A stretch of DNA of 64,000 nucleotides from Saccharothrix longispora (GCF_030852425.1 NZ_NSDM01000008.1:186001-250000); one strand, 5' to 3'. Counted from the first letter of the stretch, positions 1-7,453 are shown. Numbers and translations are program-made. Notes: generated by a model from the sequence alone, not told the origin.

Positions 1-2
1 TC

Positions 3-1196
3 AACAAGTCGACCAAGTGGGTCGACTACACCGTCGGCTACGAGGCCCTGACGCAGATCCCGGGCGTGCGCTACGAGCTGTCGGCGGACACCGTCCGGCT
101 GTCGCCGCGCGGCATCGCCCGGGTGAAGGTCACCCTGAAGATCGACGACCCGAAGGCGCTGCGCAAGACGGTCGACCCGACCGTGGAGGCACTGCAGCTG
201 GACGTGCCGCGCCAGTTCCTGGCGGACGCGTCGGGCCGGGTCGTGTTCGCGCCGAAGTCGGGCACCGCGGTCCCGCTGCGCGTGCCGGTGTACTCGGCGC
301 CGAAGCCGGTCGCCGACATCGACGTGCCGAAGAGCGTCAAGGCGAACAACGGCGGCCAGGCCGTGCTCAACCTGACCGGCAAGGGGCTCGACCAGGGCGC
401 GTACAAGTCCCTGGTGAGCGTCCTGGAGCTCCAGGCGTCCTCGCCGAAGCTGCCCGAGTGCCGCCGCAACGTCACCGCCAACTGCACCCTGAACGACACG
501 GCCAAGGGCGGTGACCTGCGCTACGTCGGTGCCGCGTCCACCGCGCCGCTGGCCAGGGCGCAGGGTGCGCCGGAGGAGGCGCTGCTCGCGTTCGGCGTCG
601 CGACCTGGGGCAACTGGTACAACCTGGGCAGCAACACCGTGCCGTTCGTCGACATCGACACCAACGGCGACGGCGTGTTCGACTACGAGGTGTACGCGAC
701 CAAGCTGACCGACACCGACCTGCTGGTCGCGGCCACGGTCGACCTCGCCACCGGCGTCACGGTCGACCTCCAGGGCGTGAACGGCCAGTTCGGCGACGTC
801 GACACGAACGTGTTCGACACGAACGTGGTGGTCCTGCCGGTGCTGCTGTCGGCGATCGGCATCGACGCCTCGGCGGACACCTCGCGGATCAGGTACCAGG
901 CCGGCACCGCGGGCTTCTACCTCGCCCCGGGCAGCACGAACGGCCTGATCGACTCGATCCCCGGCCAGTTGTCGTTCGACCCGCTCAAGCCGGGCCTGTG
1001 GGTGCAGGGCGGCGGTGACGCCGCGCTGTCCTACTCGGCCCGCCCGGGCACCGCGCTCGTGGTCAACCGCGACGCCGCGTCGCTCGCGACCGACGGCGCG
1101 GACAGCCTGCTGGTCCTGCACCACCACAACGCCACCGGTGACCGGGCGTCCGTGGTGAAGGTGAAGGGCAAGACGAACAACCGCTCGGCGGACTGA
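3..1196 (+). CDS. C-terminal part of a secreted S8 (subtilisin-like) serine peptidase, 5' end outside window
   Basis: The reading frame is open from the window edge to the TGA at 1194 and gives 397 residues with no internal start that looks genuine, so the N-terminus is cut off. What is visible is a beta-rich, Gly/Asp/Thr-rich C-terminal region, not a catalytic domain. It includes 'DIDTNGDGVFDYEVYATK', the kind of accessory segment that follows the protease domain in large actinobacterial S8 peptidases. No sortase motif or membrane segment is seen at the C-terminus, which fits a fully secreted protein. The family call is from general resemblance; the catalytic Asp/His/Ser would lie upstream. 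It could also be another large secreted protein with the same repeat type. Confidence 0.55.
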   Translation, partial: NKSTKWVDYTVGYEALTQIPGVRYELSADTVRLSPRGIARVKVTLKIDDPKALRKTVDPTVEALQLDVPRQFLADASGRVVFAPKSGTAVPLRVPVYSAPKPVADIDVPKSVKANNGGQAVLNLTGKGLDQGAYKSLVSVLELQASSPKLPECRRNVTANCTLNDTAKGGDLRYVGAASTAPLARAQGAPEEALLAFGVATWGNWYNLGSNTVPFVDIDTNGDGVFDYEVYATKLTDTDLLVAATVDLATGVTVDLQGVNGQFGDVDTNVFDTNVVVLPVLLSAIGIDASADTSRIRYQAGTAGFYLAPGSTNGLIDSIPGQLSFDPLKPGLWVQGGGDAALSYSARPGTALVVNRDAASLATDGADSLLVLHHHNATGDRASVVKVKGKTNNRSAD

Positions 1197-1209
1197 TCGC
1201 CGTACGACG

Positions 1210-1245
1210 CTCTGGCCGGTCGGGGGTTCCCCCGGCCGGCCAGAG
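1210..1245 (+). terminator. Hairpin terminator after the S8 peptidase gene
   Basis: The 10-nt arm CTCTGGCCGG at 1210 is repeated inverted at 1236-1245 and encloses a further G-run/C-run pairing. It starts 14 nt after the stop codon and is followed by a short T-containing stretch (TCGTTTAAG). Confidence 0.7.
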
Positions 1246-1364
1246 TCGTTTAAGCACATCGGGTGACCGCCATTTGGAGGCACTGAACCGTTCGGGTGTC
1301 CCGCAGTCCGGGATACTCGGCCACGGAGGGGTGTTCCGAGTGCGGTCCCAGGGCCTTGGACCGG

Positions 1365-1370
1365 TAGCCT
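1365..1370 (+). promoter_or_regulatory. Candidate -10 box of leuB (TAGCCT)
   Basis: TAGCCT lies 55 nt upstream of the leuB ATG and 6 nt upstream of a tiny ORF (ATG 1377). No clear -35 is seen. If used, the transcript would begin at or near the tiny ORF. Confidence 0.35.
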
Positions 1371-1376
1371 TTCGCA

Positions 1377-1406
1377 ATGAAAACTAGTCCCGTGCAATGG
1401 GACTGA
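1377..1406 (+). CDS. Possible 9-codon upstream ORF before leuB
   Basis: ATG 1377 opens a 9-residue frame (MKTSPVQWD) ending with TGA at 1404, 6 nt after a TAGCCT box, the spacing used by probable leaderless genes in this window. A 6-bp hairpin (AGTCCC at 1386, GGGACT at 1399) lies inside it, and the leuB Shine-Dalgarno starts 6 nt after its stop. It has no leucine codons, so it is not a classical leucine attenuator peptide. It may simply be chance. Confidence 0.25.
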   Translation: MKTSPVQWD

Positions 1407-1424
1407 TACCTGGGAGGTGTGTGG

Positions 1425-2462
1425 ATGCGGCTCGCAGTGATCCCAGGAGACGGGATCGGGCCCGAGGTCGTCGCCGAGGCCCTGAAGGTGCTCGGTGAGG
1501 TCGTTCCAGCGGCTGAGATCACCCGCTACGACCTCGGCGCGGCGCGCTGGCACGCCACAGGTGAACTCCTGCCGGAGTCCGTGCTGGGCGAACTGCGCCA
1601 GCACGACGCGATCCTGCTCGGTGCGGTGGGGGACCCGTCGGTCCCCAGCGGCATCCTGGAACGCGGCCTGCTGCTCCGGCTCCGGTTCGAGCTCGACCAC
1701 CACGTGAACCTGCGCCCGGCGCGGCTCTACCCCGGTGTGCGCAGCCCGATCTCCGACCCGCCGGAGATCGACATGGTGGTCGTGCGGGAGGGGACCGAAG
1801 GCCTGTACGCGGGCAACGGCGGCCTGCTGCGCAAGGACACGCCGCACGAGATCGCCACCGAGGTGTCGATCAACACCTCGTTCGGCGTGGAGCGGGTGGT
1901 GCGCGACGCGTTCGCCCGCGCCGCGAACCGGCCGCGCAAGCACCTCACGCTGGTGCACAAGACCAACGTGCTCACGCACGCGGGCTCGCTGTGGTCGCGG
2001 GTCGTGGAGGAGGTGTCGTTGCAGCACCCCGACGTGACGGTCGCGTACCAGCACGTGGACGCCGCGACGATCCACCTGGTCACCGACCCGGGCCGGTACG
2101 ACGTGATCGTCACCGACAACCTGTTCGGCGACATCCTGACCGACCTGGCGGCGGCCGTGACCGGCGGCATCGGGCTGGCGGCGTCGGGCAACCTCGACGT
2201 GACGCGGCGCAACCCGAGCATGTTCGAGCCGGTGCACGGCAGCGCGCCGGACATCGCGGGCCAGGGCATCGCCGACCCGACGGCGGCGGTCCTGTCGGTG
2301 GCCCTGATGCTCGACCACCTGGGCCAGTCGGAGTCGGCGCGCCGGATCGAGGCGTCGGTGGCGTTCGACCTGGCCACCCGCGACCACGCGTCGCCGGGCG
2401 CCACCTACGCGGTCGGCGACCGCCTGGCGGCCCTGGTGTCGTCGAACGTCCGGACCGGCTGA
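1425..2462 (+). CDS. leuB: 3-isopropylmalate dehydrogenase LeuB
   Basis: Catalyses the NAD-dependent oxidative decarboxylation of 3-isopropylmalate, the third committed step of leucine synthesis, in the cytoplasm. The 345-residue product has the family N-terminus with GDGIGPE (residues 8-14), the metal/substrate segment [10 protein letters not shown] (about 231-240) and the NAD-site signature [12 protein letters not shown] (about 268-279). Length is normal for LeuB. ATG 1425 is preferred over GTG 1419 because GGGAGGT at 1412-1418 sits 6 nt before it. The gene stands alone between two hairpin terminators; the other leucine genes of this window, leuCD, are 9 kb downstream under separate control. 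Confidence 0.96.
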   Translation: MRLAVIPGDGIGPEVVAEALKVLGEVVPAAEITRYDLGAARWHATGELLPESVLGELRQHDAILLGAVGDPSVPSGILERGLLLRLRFELDHHVNLRPARLYPGVRSPISDPPEIDMVVVREGTEGLYAGNGGLLRKDTPHEIATEVSINTSFGVERVVRDAFARAANRPRKHLTLVHKTNVLTHAGSLWSRVVEEVSLQHPDVTVAYQHVDAATIHLVTDPGRYDVIVTDNLFGDILTDLAAAVTGGIGLAASGNLDVTRRNPSMFEPVHGSAPDIAGQGIADPTAAVLSVALMLDHLGQSESARRIEASVAFDLATRDHASPGATYAVGDRLAALVSSNVRTG

Positions 2463-2477
2463 GCGCCGGAGTATGCA

Positions 2478-2512
2478 CGAGGGCCACCGCGGCGCCGCCG
2501 CGGTGGCCCTCG
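2478..2512 (+). terminator. Hairpin terminator after leuB
   Basis: A 16-bp perfect GC-rich inverted repeat (arms 2478-2493 and 2497-2512, loop of 3) begins 15 nt after the leuB stop. There is no U-tract, as is common for actinobacterial terminators. Confidence 0.75.
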
Positions 2513-2585
2513 CTTTCCGCACGAGGCGCCCGCGGGGTTCGCCACCGGTAGCCGGACCCATCATGTGGGACAACCCGTCCGTGGC

Positions 2586-2615
2586 TTGGTATGCGCGGGA
2601 GGGGTGTGGCACCAT
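2586..2615 (+). promoter_or_regulatory. Predicted promoter of the cimA leader (TTGGTA-N18-CACCAT)
   Basis: TTGGTA at 2586-2591 and CACCAT at 2610-2615 are 18 nt apart. The -10 box keeps A at position 2 and T at position 6 and ends exactly 7 nt before the GTG of the leader peptide, so the leader would be translated from the very 5' end of the mRNA. The cysteine dioxygenase leader at 21698 has the same geometry. Inferred from sequence only. Confidence 0.5.
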
Positions 2616-2622
2616 TCCGGAC

Positions 2623-2667
2623 GTGGCTCTCCACGCCGTGATCATTATCGCCCAGCGCGCCGGGTAG
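2623..2667 (+). CDS. Leader peptide with three consecutive Ile codons (cimA attenuator)
   Basis: GTG 2623 to TAG 2665 encodes a 14-residue peptide, MALHAVIIIAQRAG, with three Ile codons in a row (ATC ATT ATC, 2641-2649) after a Val codon. Its stop codon is inside a long hairpin, and an intrinsic terminator follows before the Shine-Dalgarno of cimA, whose product starts isoleucine synthesis. This is the layout of ribosome-mediated attenuation. No Shine-Dalgarno precedes GTG 2623; leaderless initiation is the likely mode. The frame extends further 5' without a convincing start, so the first codon is inferred. Confidence 0.6.
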   Translation: MALHAVIIIAQRAG

Positions 2668-2692
2668 TGCTCCTGAGAAGCACCCGGCGCGC
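2655..2692 (+). promoter_or_regulatory. Pause-type hairpin overlapping the leader stop codon
   Basis: GCGCGCCGGGT at 2655-2665 pairs perfectly with ACCCGGCGCGC at 2682-2692. An inner alternative pairs GTGCT (2667-2671) with AGCAC (2679-2683), giving one long stem with a small bulge. A ribosome finishing the leader peptide would cover the 5' arm. Confidence 0.6.
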
Positions 2693-2693
2693 C

Positions 2694-2728
2694 GACCTCC
2701 CGCATCCTGCGGGGGGTCTTTTTGTTTT
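2694..2728 (+). terminator. Intrinsic terminator of the cimA attenuator
   Basis: GACCTCCCGCA at 2694-2704 pairs with TGCGGGGGGTC at 2708-2718 (11 bp, one G-U, loop TCC), followed at once by TTTTTGTTTT. It ends 12 nt before the cimA Shine-Dalgarno and 24 nt before its GTG, so it can only serve to stop transcription entering cimA. A T-tract this long is conspicuous in such GC-rich DNA. Confidence 0.8.
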
Positions 2729-2752
2729 CCGAGATCCCCAAGGAGACCTCTC

Positions 2753-4366
2753 GTGACCCCCCTCGGCGATTCCTTCCACGTCTACGACACGACCCTGCGC
2801 GACGGTGCCCAGCGCGAGGGCATCACCTACTCGGTCACCGACAAGCTGGCCGTGGCGCGGCTGCTCGACTCGCTGGGCGTGGGGTTCGTGGAGGGCGGCT
2901 GGCCGGGCGCGCTGCCGAAGGACACCGAGTTCTTCGCCCGCGCCGCCGCGGGGGACCTGACGCTCAAGCACGCGCAGCTCGTCGCGTTCGGCTCCACCCG
3001 CAAGGCGGGCGTCCGGGTCGAGCAGGACGCCCAGGTCAGGGCACTGCTGGACAGCCGGGCGCCGGTCGTGACGCTGGTCGCCAAGTCCGACCGCAGGCAC
3101 ATCGAGAAGGCCCTGCGGACCGACGTCGCGGAGAACTGCGCGATGGTGCGCGACACCGTGCGCTTCCTCGTCGACGAGGGCCGCCGCGTGTTCCTCGACG
3201 CCGAGCACTTCTTCGACGGCTTCGCGTTCGACCCGGACACCTCGCTGCGCGTGCTGGAGTCCGCGGCGGAGGGCGGCGCGGACGTCGTCGTGCTGTGCGA
3301 CACCAACGGCGGGCAGCTGCCCCTGGGGCTCGCCGAGACCGTCGCCGACGTGGTGGCCCGCACGGGCTTCCGGGTCGGCATCCACTGCCAGGACGACACG
3401 TCCTGCGCCGTGGCCAACACCCTCGCCGCGGTGCAGGCGGGCGCGACCCACGTCCAGTGCACCGCGAACGGCTACGGCGAGCGGGCGGGCAACGCCGACC
3501 TGTTCGCCGTGGTGGGGAACCTCGTGACCAAGCTCGGCCTCCAGGTGCTGCCGCACGAGTCGCTGGCCGAGCTGACCCGCGTGTCCCACGCCCTCGCCGA
3601 GATCGCGAACATCGCACCCGACACCCACCAGGCCTACGTCGGGTCGTCGGCCTTCGCCCACAAGGCGGGGCTGCACGCGAGCGCGATCAAGGTCGACCCG
3701 GAGCTGTACAACCACATCGACCCGGGGACCGTCGGCAACGACATGCGGGTGCTGGTCACCGAGATGGCGGGCCGGGCCAGCCTCGAGCTCAAGGGGCGCG
3801 AGTTCGGGATCGACCTGGCCCGCCGGCCCGACGCGCTGACGAACGCGGTGCGCCGGGTGAAGGAATTGGAGGCGGGCGGCTGGTCGTTCGAGGCCGCCGA
3901 CGCCTCCCTGGAGCTGCTCATGCGCGACGAGCTGTCCGAACTGGACGCGCCGCCGTTCCGGCTGGAGTCCTACCGGGTCGTGCTGGACCACCAGCAGGAC
4001 GGCACGATCGTGTCCGAGGCCACGGTCAAGGTGCACGTCGCGGGGGAGCGGGTCATCGCCACCGCCGAGGGCAACGGCCCGGTGCACGCGCTGGACGCCG
4101 CCCTGCGGAAGGCGCTGCTGCCCCACCTGTCCTGGTTGGACGCCGTGGAGCTGAACGACTACAAGGTCCGCATCCTGCCCGGGACCCGGCAGAACCCGGC
4201 CGAGCACGGCACCGACGCCGTCACCCGCGTGCTGGTGGAGTCCACCGACGGCGAGCGCGAGTGGACCACCGTGGGCGTGCACGGCAACATCGTCGAGGCG
4301 AGCTGGCTGGCCTTGTGCGACGCGCTCGCGCACAAGGCCATGCGGGTCAGCCCGTCACCGGCCTGA
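2753..4366 (+). CDS. cimA: (R)-citramalate synthase CimA
   Basis: Condenses pyruvate and acetyl-CoA to (R)-citramalate, the entry to threonine-independent isoleucine synthesis, whose later steps use the LeuCD/LeuB-type enzymes. The 537-residue product has the HMG-CoA lyase-like catalytic signature DTTLRDGAQREG (12-23), the GYGERAGNAD segment and HKAGLH (303-308). A C-terminal LeuA-type allosteric domain follows from roughly residue 400. The size and the 'DGAQREGI' variant fit citramalate synthase rather than isopropylmalate synthase. GTG 2753 follows AAGGAG by 7 nt. The upstream Ile-rich attenuator independently supports a role in isoleucine rather than leucine synthesis. Confidence 0.93.
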   Translation: MTPLGDSFHVYDTTLRDGAQREGITYSVTDKLAVARLLDSLGVGFVEGGWPGALPKDTEFFARAAAGDLTLKHAQLVAFGSTRKAGVRVEQDAQVRALLDSRAPVVTLVAKSDRRHIEKALRTDVAENCAMVRDTVRFLVDEGRRVFLDAEHFFDGFAFDPDTSLRVLESAAEGGADVVVLCDTNGGQLPLGLAETVADVVARTGFRVGIHCQDDTSCAVANTLAAVQAGATHVQCTANGYGERAGNADLFAVVGNLVTKLGLQVLPHESLAELTRVSHALAEIANIAPDTHQAYVGSSAFAHKAGLHASAIKVDPELYNHIDPGTVGNDMRVLVTEMAGRASLELKGREFGIDLARRPDALTNAVRRVKELEAGGWSFEAADASLELLMRDELSELDAPPFRLESYRVVLDHQQDGTIVSEATVKVHVAGERVIATAEGNGPVHALDAALRKALLPHLSWLDAVELNDYKVRILPGTRQNPAEHGTDAVTRVLVESTDGEREWTTVGVHGNIVEASWLALCDALAHKAMRVSPSPA

Positions 4367-4724
4367 GCCCCTCCCGCGCCGGCACGTCCACCAGCGGGAA
4401 GGAGACGACGTGCCGTCGGGGCAGCCGTGCGCGACGAACACCAGGCCCCGGGCCCGCGACCGCGCCCACGGCGCCCCGGTCGTCGTTCGGGGGTGGGCAC
4501 ACCGGTGTCCGCGACACCCCGTGGAGGACCGACCCGTCGCCGAAGCGCGGGGTGCTGTCACGGCTCGCGACGACGGTGCCGATCCGCCTGCCGTCGGTGT
4601 GCCGGAGGACGCCGCCCGCCGCTCGCGGTGACGGGCGGGGTGCCCGCTTCGAGCGGGGTCGGCGCCGCCGGGCCGGCTGGGCCGTGGCGACCGGGAGCGC
4701 GACGGCGGGCAGCACCGCCCTCAT
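4364..4724 (-). pseudogene. Decayed, internally deleted copy of the adjacent S1-like secreted protein
   Basis: On the minus strand the ATG at 4724 overlaps the TGA of the intact neighbour (ATGA). It opens with a similar signal peptide (MRAVLPAVALPVATA). Pieces matching the neighbour then appear in different frames: 'PTPLEAGTP', a segment like its residues 127-154 ('GTVVASRDSTPRFGDGS'), a 'GCPDGTSS' piece, and the terminal 'AREGLRPVTG' against 'AAEGLTLVTG'. A 27-nt DNA identity (4636-4662 with 5249-5275) confirms common origin. The copy is about 360 nt against 621 for the neighbour, lacks the N-terminal barrel half and has several frameshifts. It is a tandem duplicate beyond repair. Confidence 0.75.
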
Positions 4725-5341
4725 CCCGTCACCAGGGTCAGGCCCTCCGCCGCCAGGACGCGGTTGAGCGGGTAGAACCAGGTCGTGCCGCCGCTGGTGC
4801 AGCTGCCGGAGCCGCCGATCACGTGGCCCTGGGCCTGGGAACCGCTGAACACCGCGACCCAGTGGTCGCGGCCGTCGGGGCACAGGTTCGTGCGCGTCAG
4901 GCCGGTGATGGTGCCGCCGGGGAAGGACACCGTGGCGTTCTTCTGCTGGACGGTGCCGCACCGCAGACCGGTGACGCCGCCCACCCGGCAGACCGAGCCG
5001 CCGACGGCGGTCTCGGCGGAGCCGGTGATCGTGCCGGGCGCACCGGCGACGGTGGGCCGCTGGACCCAGGCGGCCGGGTTGGTGATGGTGACCACCGCGT
5101 ACGTCGGTCGGACCGCGGTGATCGGTCCGACGACGACGCCGCCGGGACCGCTGACCAGCGTGCCGACCGGACCGCAGGAGGTCGGGACGAGCAGGTGGCC
5201 GCGGGCGTTGAAGCCGTTGGGGCAGCGCCCGCCGCCGGCGGCGGTGAGCGGGGTGCCCGCTTCGAGCGGGGTCGGGGCGACGGCGGCGGCGGGGGCGGCC
5301 GTCCCCAGTAAGAGGGCGAGGGCGATCAGCAGGGTTCGCAT
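4721..5341 (-). CDS. Secreted streptogrisin-fold (S1/chymotrypsin) pseudoprotease
   Basis: The 206-residue product has a Sec signal peptide (cleavage near AAPAAA, residue 20) and then aligns along its length with mature streptogrisin-type proteases. It keeps three Cys pairs typical of that fold (C40-C56, C118-C128, C154-C181) and the C-terminal helix. All three catalytic residues are replaced: the TAGHC motif reads VPTSC (Ser55 for His), the NDY motif reads PTY (Thr80 for Asp), and the GDSGG motif reads RDHWV (His160 for Ser). There is no room for the usual pro-region. It is therefore predicted to be non-proteolytic; a binding or inhibitor role is only a guess. ATG 5341 is 7 nt from a TAGCGT box; the AGGAGG abutting the ATG is too close to act as a Shine-Dalgarno. 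Confidence 0.75.
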   Translation of the reverse strand: MRTLLIALALLLGTAAPAAAVAPTPLEAGTPLTAAGGGRCPNGFNARGHLLVPTSCGPVGTLVSGPGGVVVGPITAVRPTYAVVTITNPAAWVQRPTVAGAPGTITGSAETAVGGSVCRVGGVTGLRCGTVQQKNATVSFPGGTITGLTRTNLCPDGRDHWVAVFSGSQAQGHVIGGSGSCTSGGTTWFYPLNRVLAAEGLTLVTG

Positions 5342-5348
5342 CCTCCTG

Positions 5349-5354
5349 ACGCTA
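5349..5354 (-). promoter_or_regulatory. -10 box TAGCGT of the pseudoprotease gene
   Basis: TAGCGT on the minus strand ends 7 nt before ATG 5341, predicting a leaderless transcript. Confidence 0.5.
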
Positions 5355-5385
5355 GGCACGGACGGTGCGGTTTCAAGCCGCCGGT

Positions 5386-5391
5386 TAGGGT
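5386..5391 (+). promoter_or_regulatory. -10 box TAGGGT of the FAH-family gene
   Basis: TAGGGT is followed by 7 nt and then GTG 5399. This spacing selects GTG 5399 over GTG 5390, which would lie inside the box. Confidence 0.55.
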
Positions 5392-5398
5392 GTTCGGC

Positions 5399-6169
5399 GT
5401 GCGCATTGCCCGTATCGCCCAGCCCGACGGCCTGGCCTTCGCCGAGATCCGCGGCGACGGCGACGACCTGACCGCGGTCGAGATCGCCGACGACCCCTTC
5501 GCGAACCCGACGTTCACCGGCCGGTCCTGGCCGCTGGCGGACGTCCGGCTGCTGGCGCCGTTCCTCCCGCCCAAGATCGTCGCGATCGGCCGCAACTACG
5601 CCGAGCACGCCGCCGAGATGGGCAACGAGGTGCCCGCCGAGCCGCTGATGTTCCTCAAGCCGAACACCGCGGTCATCGGCCCGAACGCCGAGATCAAGCT
5701 GCCCGCGGTGTCCGAGCGGGTCGACTTCGAGGGCGAGTTGGCCGTGGTGGTCGGCGTCGGCGGCCGGGACATCCCCGCGTCGCGGGCGTGGCAGTCGGTC
5801 CTCGGCTACACGATCGCCAACGACGTCACCGCGCGCGACCTCCAGAAGACCGACGGGCAGTGGACGCGCGCCAAGGGCTTCGACACGTTCTGCCCGCTCG
5901 GCCCGTGGGTGGAGACCTCGTTCGACCCGTCCGACGTGGCGATCCGCACCGAGGTGGACGGCGTCGTGAAGCAGGACTCGCGGACCTCGCTGCTGATCCA
6001 CGACATCCCCGGGCTGATCGAGTACATCTCGTCGGTGATGACGCTGCGCCCGCTCGACGTGATCCTCACCGGCACCCCCGCCGGTGTCGGCCCGCTGACC
6101 GCCGGGCAGACCGTGTCCGTCACCGTCGAGGGCCTGGGCACGCTGACCAACACGGTCTCCGAGCGCTGA
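5399..6169 (+). CDS. Fumarylacetoacetate hydrolase (FAH) family protein
   Basis: A 256-residue protein of the FAH/2-hydroxyhepta-2,4-diene-1,7-dioate isomerase fold, which acts on diketo acids through a bound divalent metal. Visible family segments are 'KIVAIGRNYAEHA', 'DFEGELAVVVG' (metal-binding acidic residues), 'NDVTARDLQ' and the C-terminal 'TGTPAGVGPL'. Length is that of the single-domain bacterial members, which include acylpyruvases and oxaloacetate decarboxylases; the substrate cannot be told from sequence. The same family sits next to gltX in mycobacteria (Rv2993c type). Transcription is probably leaderless from the TAGGGT box. Confidence 0.9.
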   Translation: MRIARIAQPDGLAFAEIRGDGDDLTAVEIADDPFANPTFTGRSWPLADVRLLAPFLPPKIVAIGRNYAEHAAEMGNEVPAEPLMFLKPNTAVIGPNAEIKLPAVSERVDFEGELAVVVGVGGRDIPASRAWQSVLGYTIANDVTARDLQKTDGQWTRAKGFDTFCPLGPWVETSFDPSDVAIRTEVDGVVKQDSRTSLLIHDIPGLIEYISSVMTLRPLDVILTGTPAGVGPLTAGQTVSVTVEGLGTLTNTVSER

Positions 6170-6173
6170 CCCG

Positions 6174-7421
6174 TCAGCTCCGCTCGATGCGCTCGGGCGC
6201 GCGGCGGGCGAAGCCCGGCGCGTGCTCGGGCAGCAGCCCGATGCCGACGACGTAGGCGGGCACCACCTGGAGCGCGGGGAACCGCCGCACCAGCCGCACG
6301 GGCAGGGGGACCTTCCCCGCCGTCGCGCCGGGGCCGCCGGCGAGCACCGGCGCGAGGAACGAGTCCTGGACGCGCCGCTGTGCCGCCTGCACCGCCGCGG
6401 TGGGCAGCCACCGGCGGCGGCGCACCTTCGCCAGCACCCGCGGCGCCAGCGCGCCGCGGCGCAGGGGACCGGCCACGATCCGCGCGGCGGCCACCGCGTC
6501 CTGCACGGCCAGGTTGATGCCGACCCCGCCGATGGGCGACATGGCGTGCGCCGCGTCGCCGATGCACACCAGGCCGTCGACGTGCCAGCGCCGCAACCGG
6601 TCGATCCGCACGTCGAGCAGCTTCACGTCGTCCATCGACGCGATCTCGTCCACCCGGTCGCCCAACCACGGCACCAGGGCCGCCACCCGCGCCCGGAACG
6701 CCTCGACGCCCTCCTCCCGCAGCGCCCGGTCGGTGCCCTTGCGGATGAGGAAGGCGACCTGGAAGTAGTCGCCCCGGTCGATCAGCACCAGGCCGCTGCC
6801 CCCGCCGAACCTGCCGGTCGCGCCCTCCGTCTCGTCGGACCGGCGCGACAGGCGGAACCACCACACGTCCATCGGCGAGCCGTAGCCGCGCGCCGGGAGC
6901 CCCGCCGCGTCGCGCACCAGCGAGCGCCTGCCGTCGGCGGCGACCACGAGGTCCGCGGCCAGCTCGCCGGTGCCGCCGTCCGCGGTGCGGTAGCGGACGC
7001 CGGTGACCCGGTCGCCCTCGCGGAGCAGGCCGACCGCCTCGGTGCCCATCCGCAGCGCGAAGGTCTTCTCGCGCCTGCCCGCGTCCGCCAGCAGGTCGAG
7101 GAAGTCCCACTGCGGCACCATCGCGATGTGCCGGTGCGGGCCGCGCAGCCGCGACATGTCGCCCATCGTCACCGGGCCGTCGTCCAGCAGCACCTGGACG
7201 CGCTGCACCAGCCGGTGCGGCACCTCGGCGAACGACGGCCCCAGCCCCAGTTCGTCCAGCAGCGTCAACGTCGACGCGTGCACCGTGTCGCCGCGGAAGT
7301 CGCGCAGGAAGTCGCCGTGCTTCTCCAGCACGGTCACCTCCACGCCCGCGCGGGCCAGCAGCAGCGCGCACACCACGCCCGCCGGTCCGCCGCCGACGAC
7401 CACGACGCCTGTCCTCTCCAT
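6174..7421 (-). CDS. FAD-dependent monooxygenase (PHBH/UbiH-type)
   Basis: A 415-residue cytoplasmic flavoprotein of the p-hydroxybenzoate hydroxylase superfamily. The N-terminal Rossmann motif is VVVGGGPAGVVCALLLARAG, followed by 'DLVVAADGRRS' (the DG motif) and the second FAD motif 'GLVCIGDAAHAMSP' with 'GGVGINLAVQDAVAAA'. These define aromatic-ring or polyketide hydroxylases, but the substrate is unknown. ATG 7421 is chosen because GAGGGG lies 6 nt upstream. It converges with the FAH gene (4 nt between stops). A 16-bp inverted repeat (7438-7453) lies just upstream of its start and probably carries its regulator. Confidence 0.88.
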   Translation of the reverse strand: MERTGVVVVGGGPAGVVCALLLARAGVEVTVLEKHGDFLRDFRGDTVHASTLTLLDELGLGPSFAEVPHRLVQRVQVLLDDGPVTMGDMSRLRGPHRHIAMVPQWDFLDLLADAGRREKTFALRMGTEAVGLLREGDRVTGVRYRTADGGTGELAADLVVAADGRRSLVRDAAGLPARGYGSPMDVWWFRLSRRSDETEGATGRFGGGSGLVLIDRGDYFQVAFLIRKGTDRALREEGVEAFRARVAALVPWLGDRVDEIASMDDVKLLDVRIDRLRRWHVDGLVCIGDAAHAMSPIGGVGINLAVQDAVAAARIVAGPLRRGALAPRVLAKVRRRRWLPTAAVQAAQRRVQDSFLAPVLAGGPGATAGKVPLPVRLVRRFPALQVVPAYVVGIGLLPEHAPGFARRAPERIERS

Positions 7422-7437
7422 GGTCCACCCCTCAGAT

Positions 7438-7453
7438 TTCAACACCAGTTGAA
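7438..7453. promoter_or_regulatory. Inverted repeat TTCAAC-N4-GTTGAA, probable repressor operator
   Basis: A perfect 6+6 inverted repeat lies 17 nt upstream of the FAD monooxygenase ATG and 58 nt upstream of gltX. A second palindrome, GAGCATGCTC (7460-7469), follows. Both sit in the shared divergent promoter region, and the type resembles TetR/MarR operators. No candidate regulator gene is adjacent. Confidence 0.5.

Noticed and set aside
2645-4333. 562-codon minus-strand open frame across cimA
   Set aside because: Antisense shadow; low-complexity His/Val/Gly composition.
5339-5348. AGGAGG abutting the ATG of the pseudoprotease as a Shine-Dalgarno
   Set aside because: Zero spacing makes it unusable; the TAGCGT box 7 nt from the ATG explains the start better.
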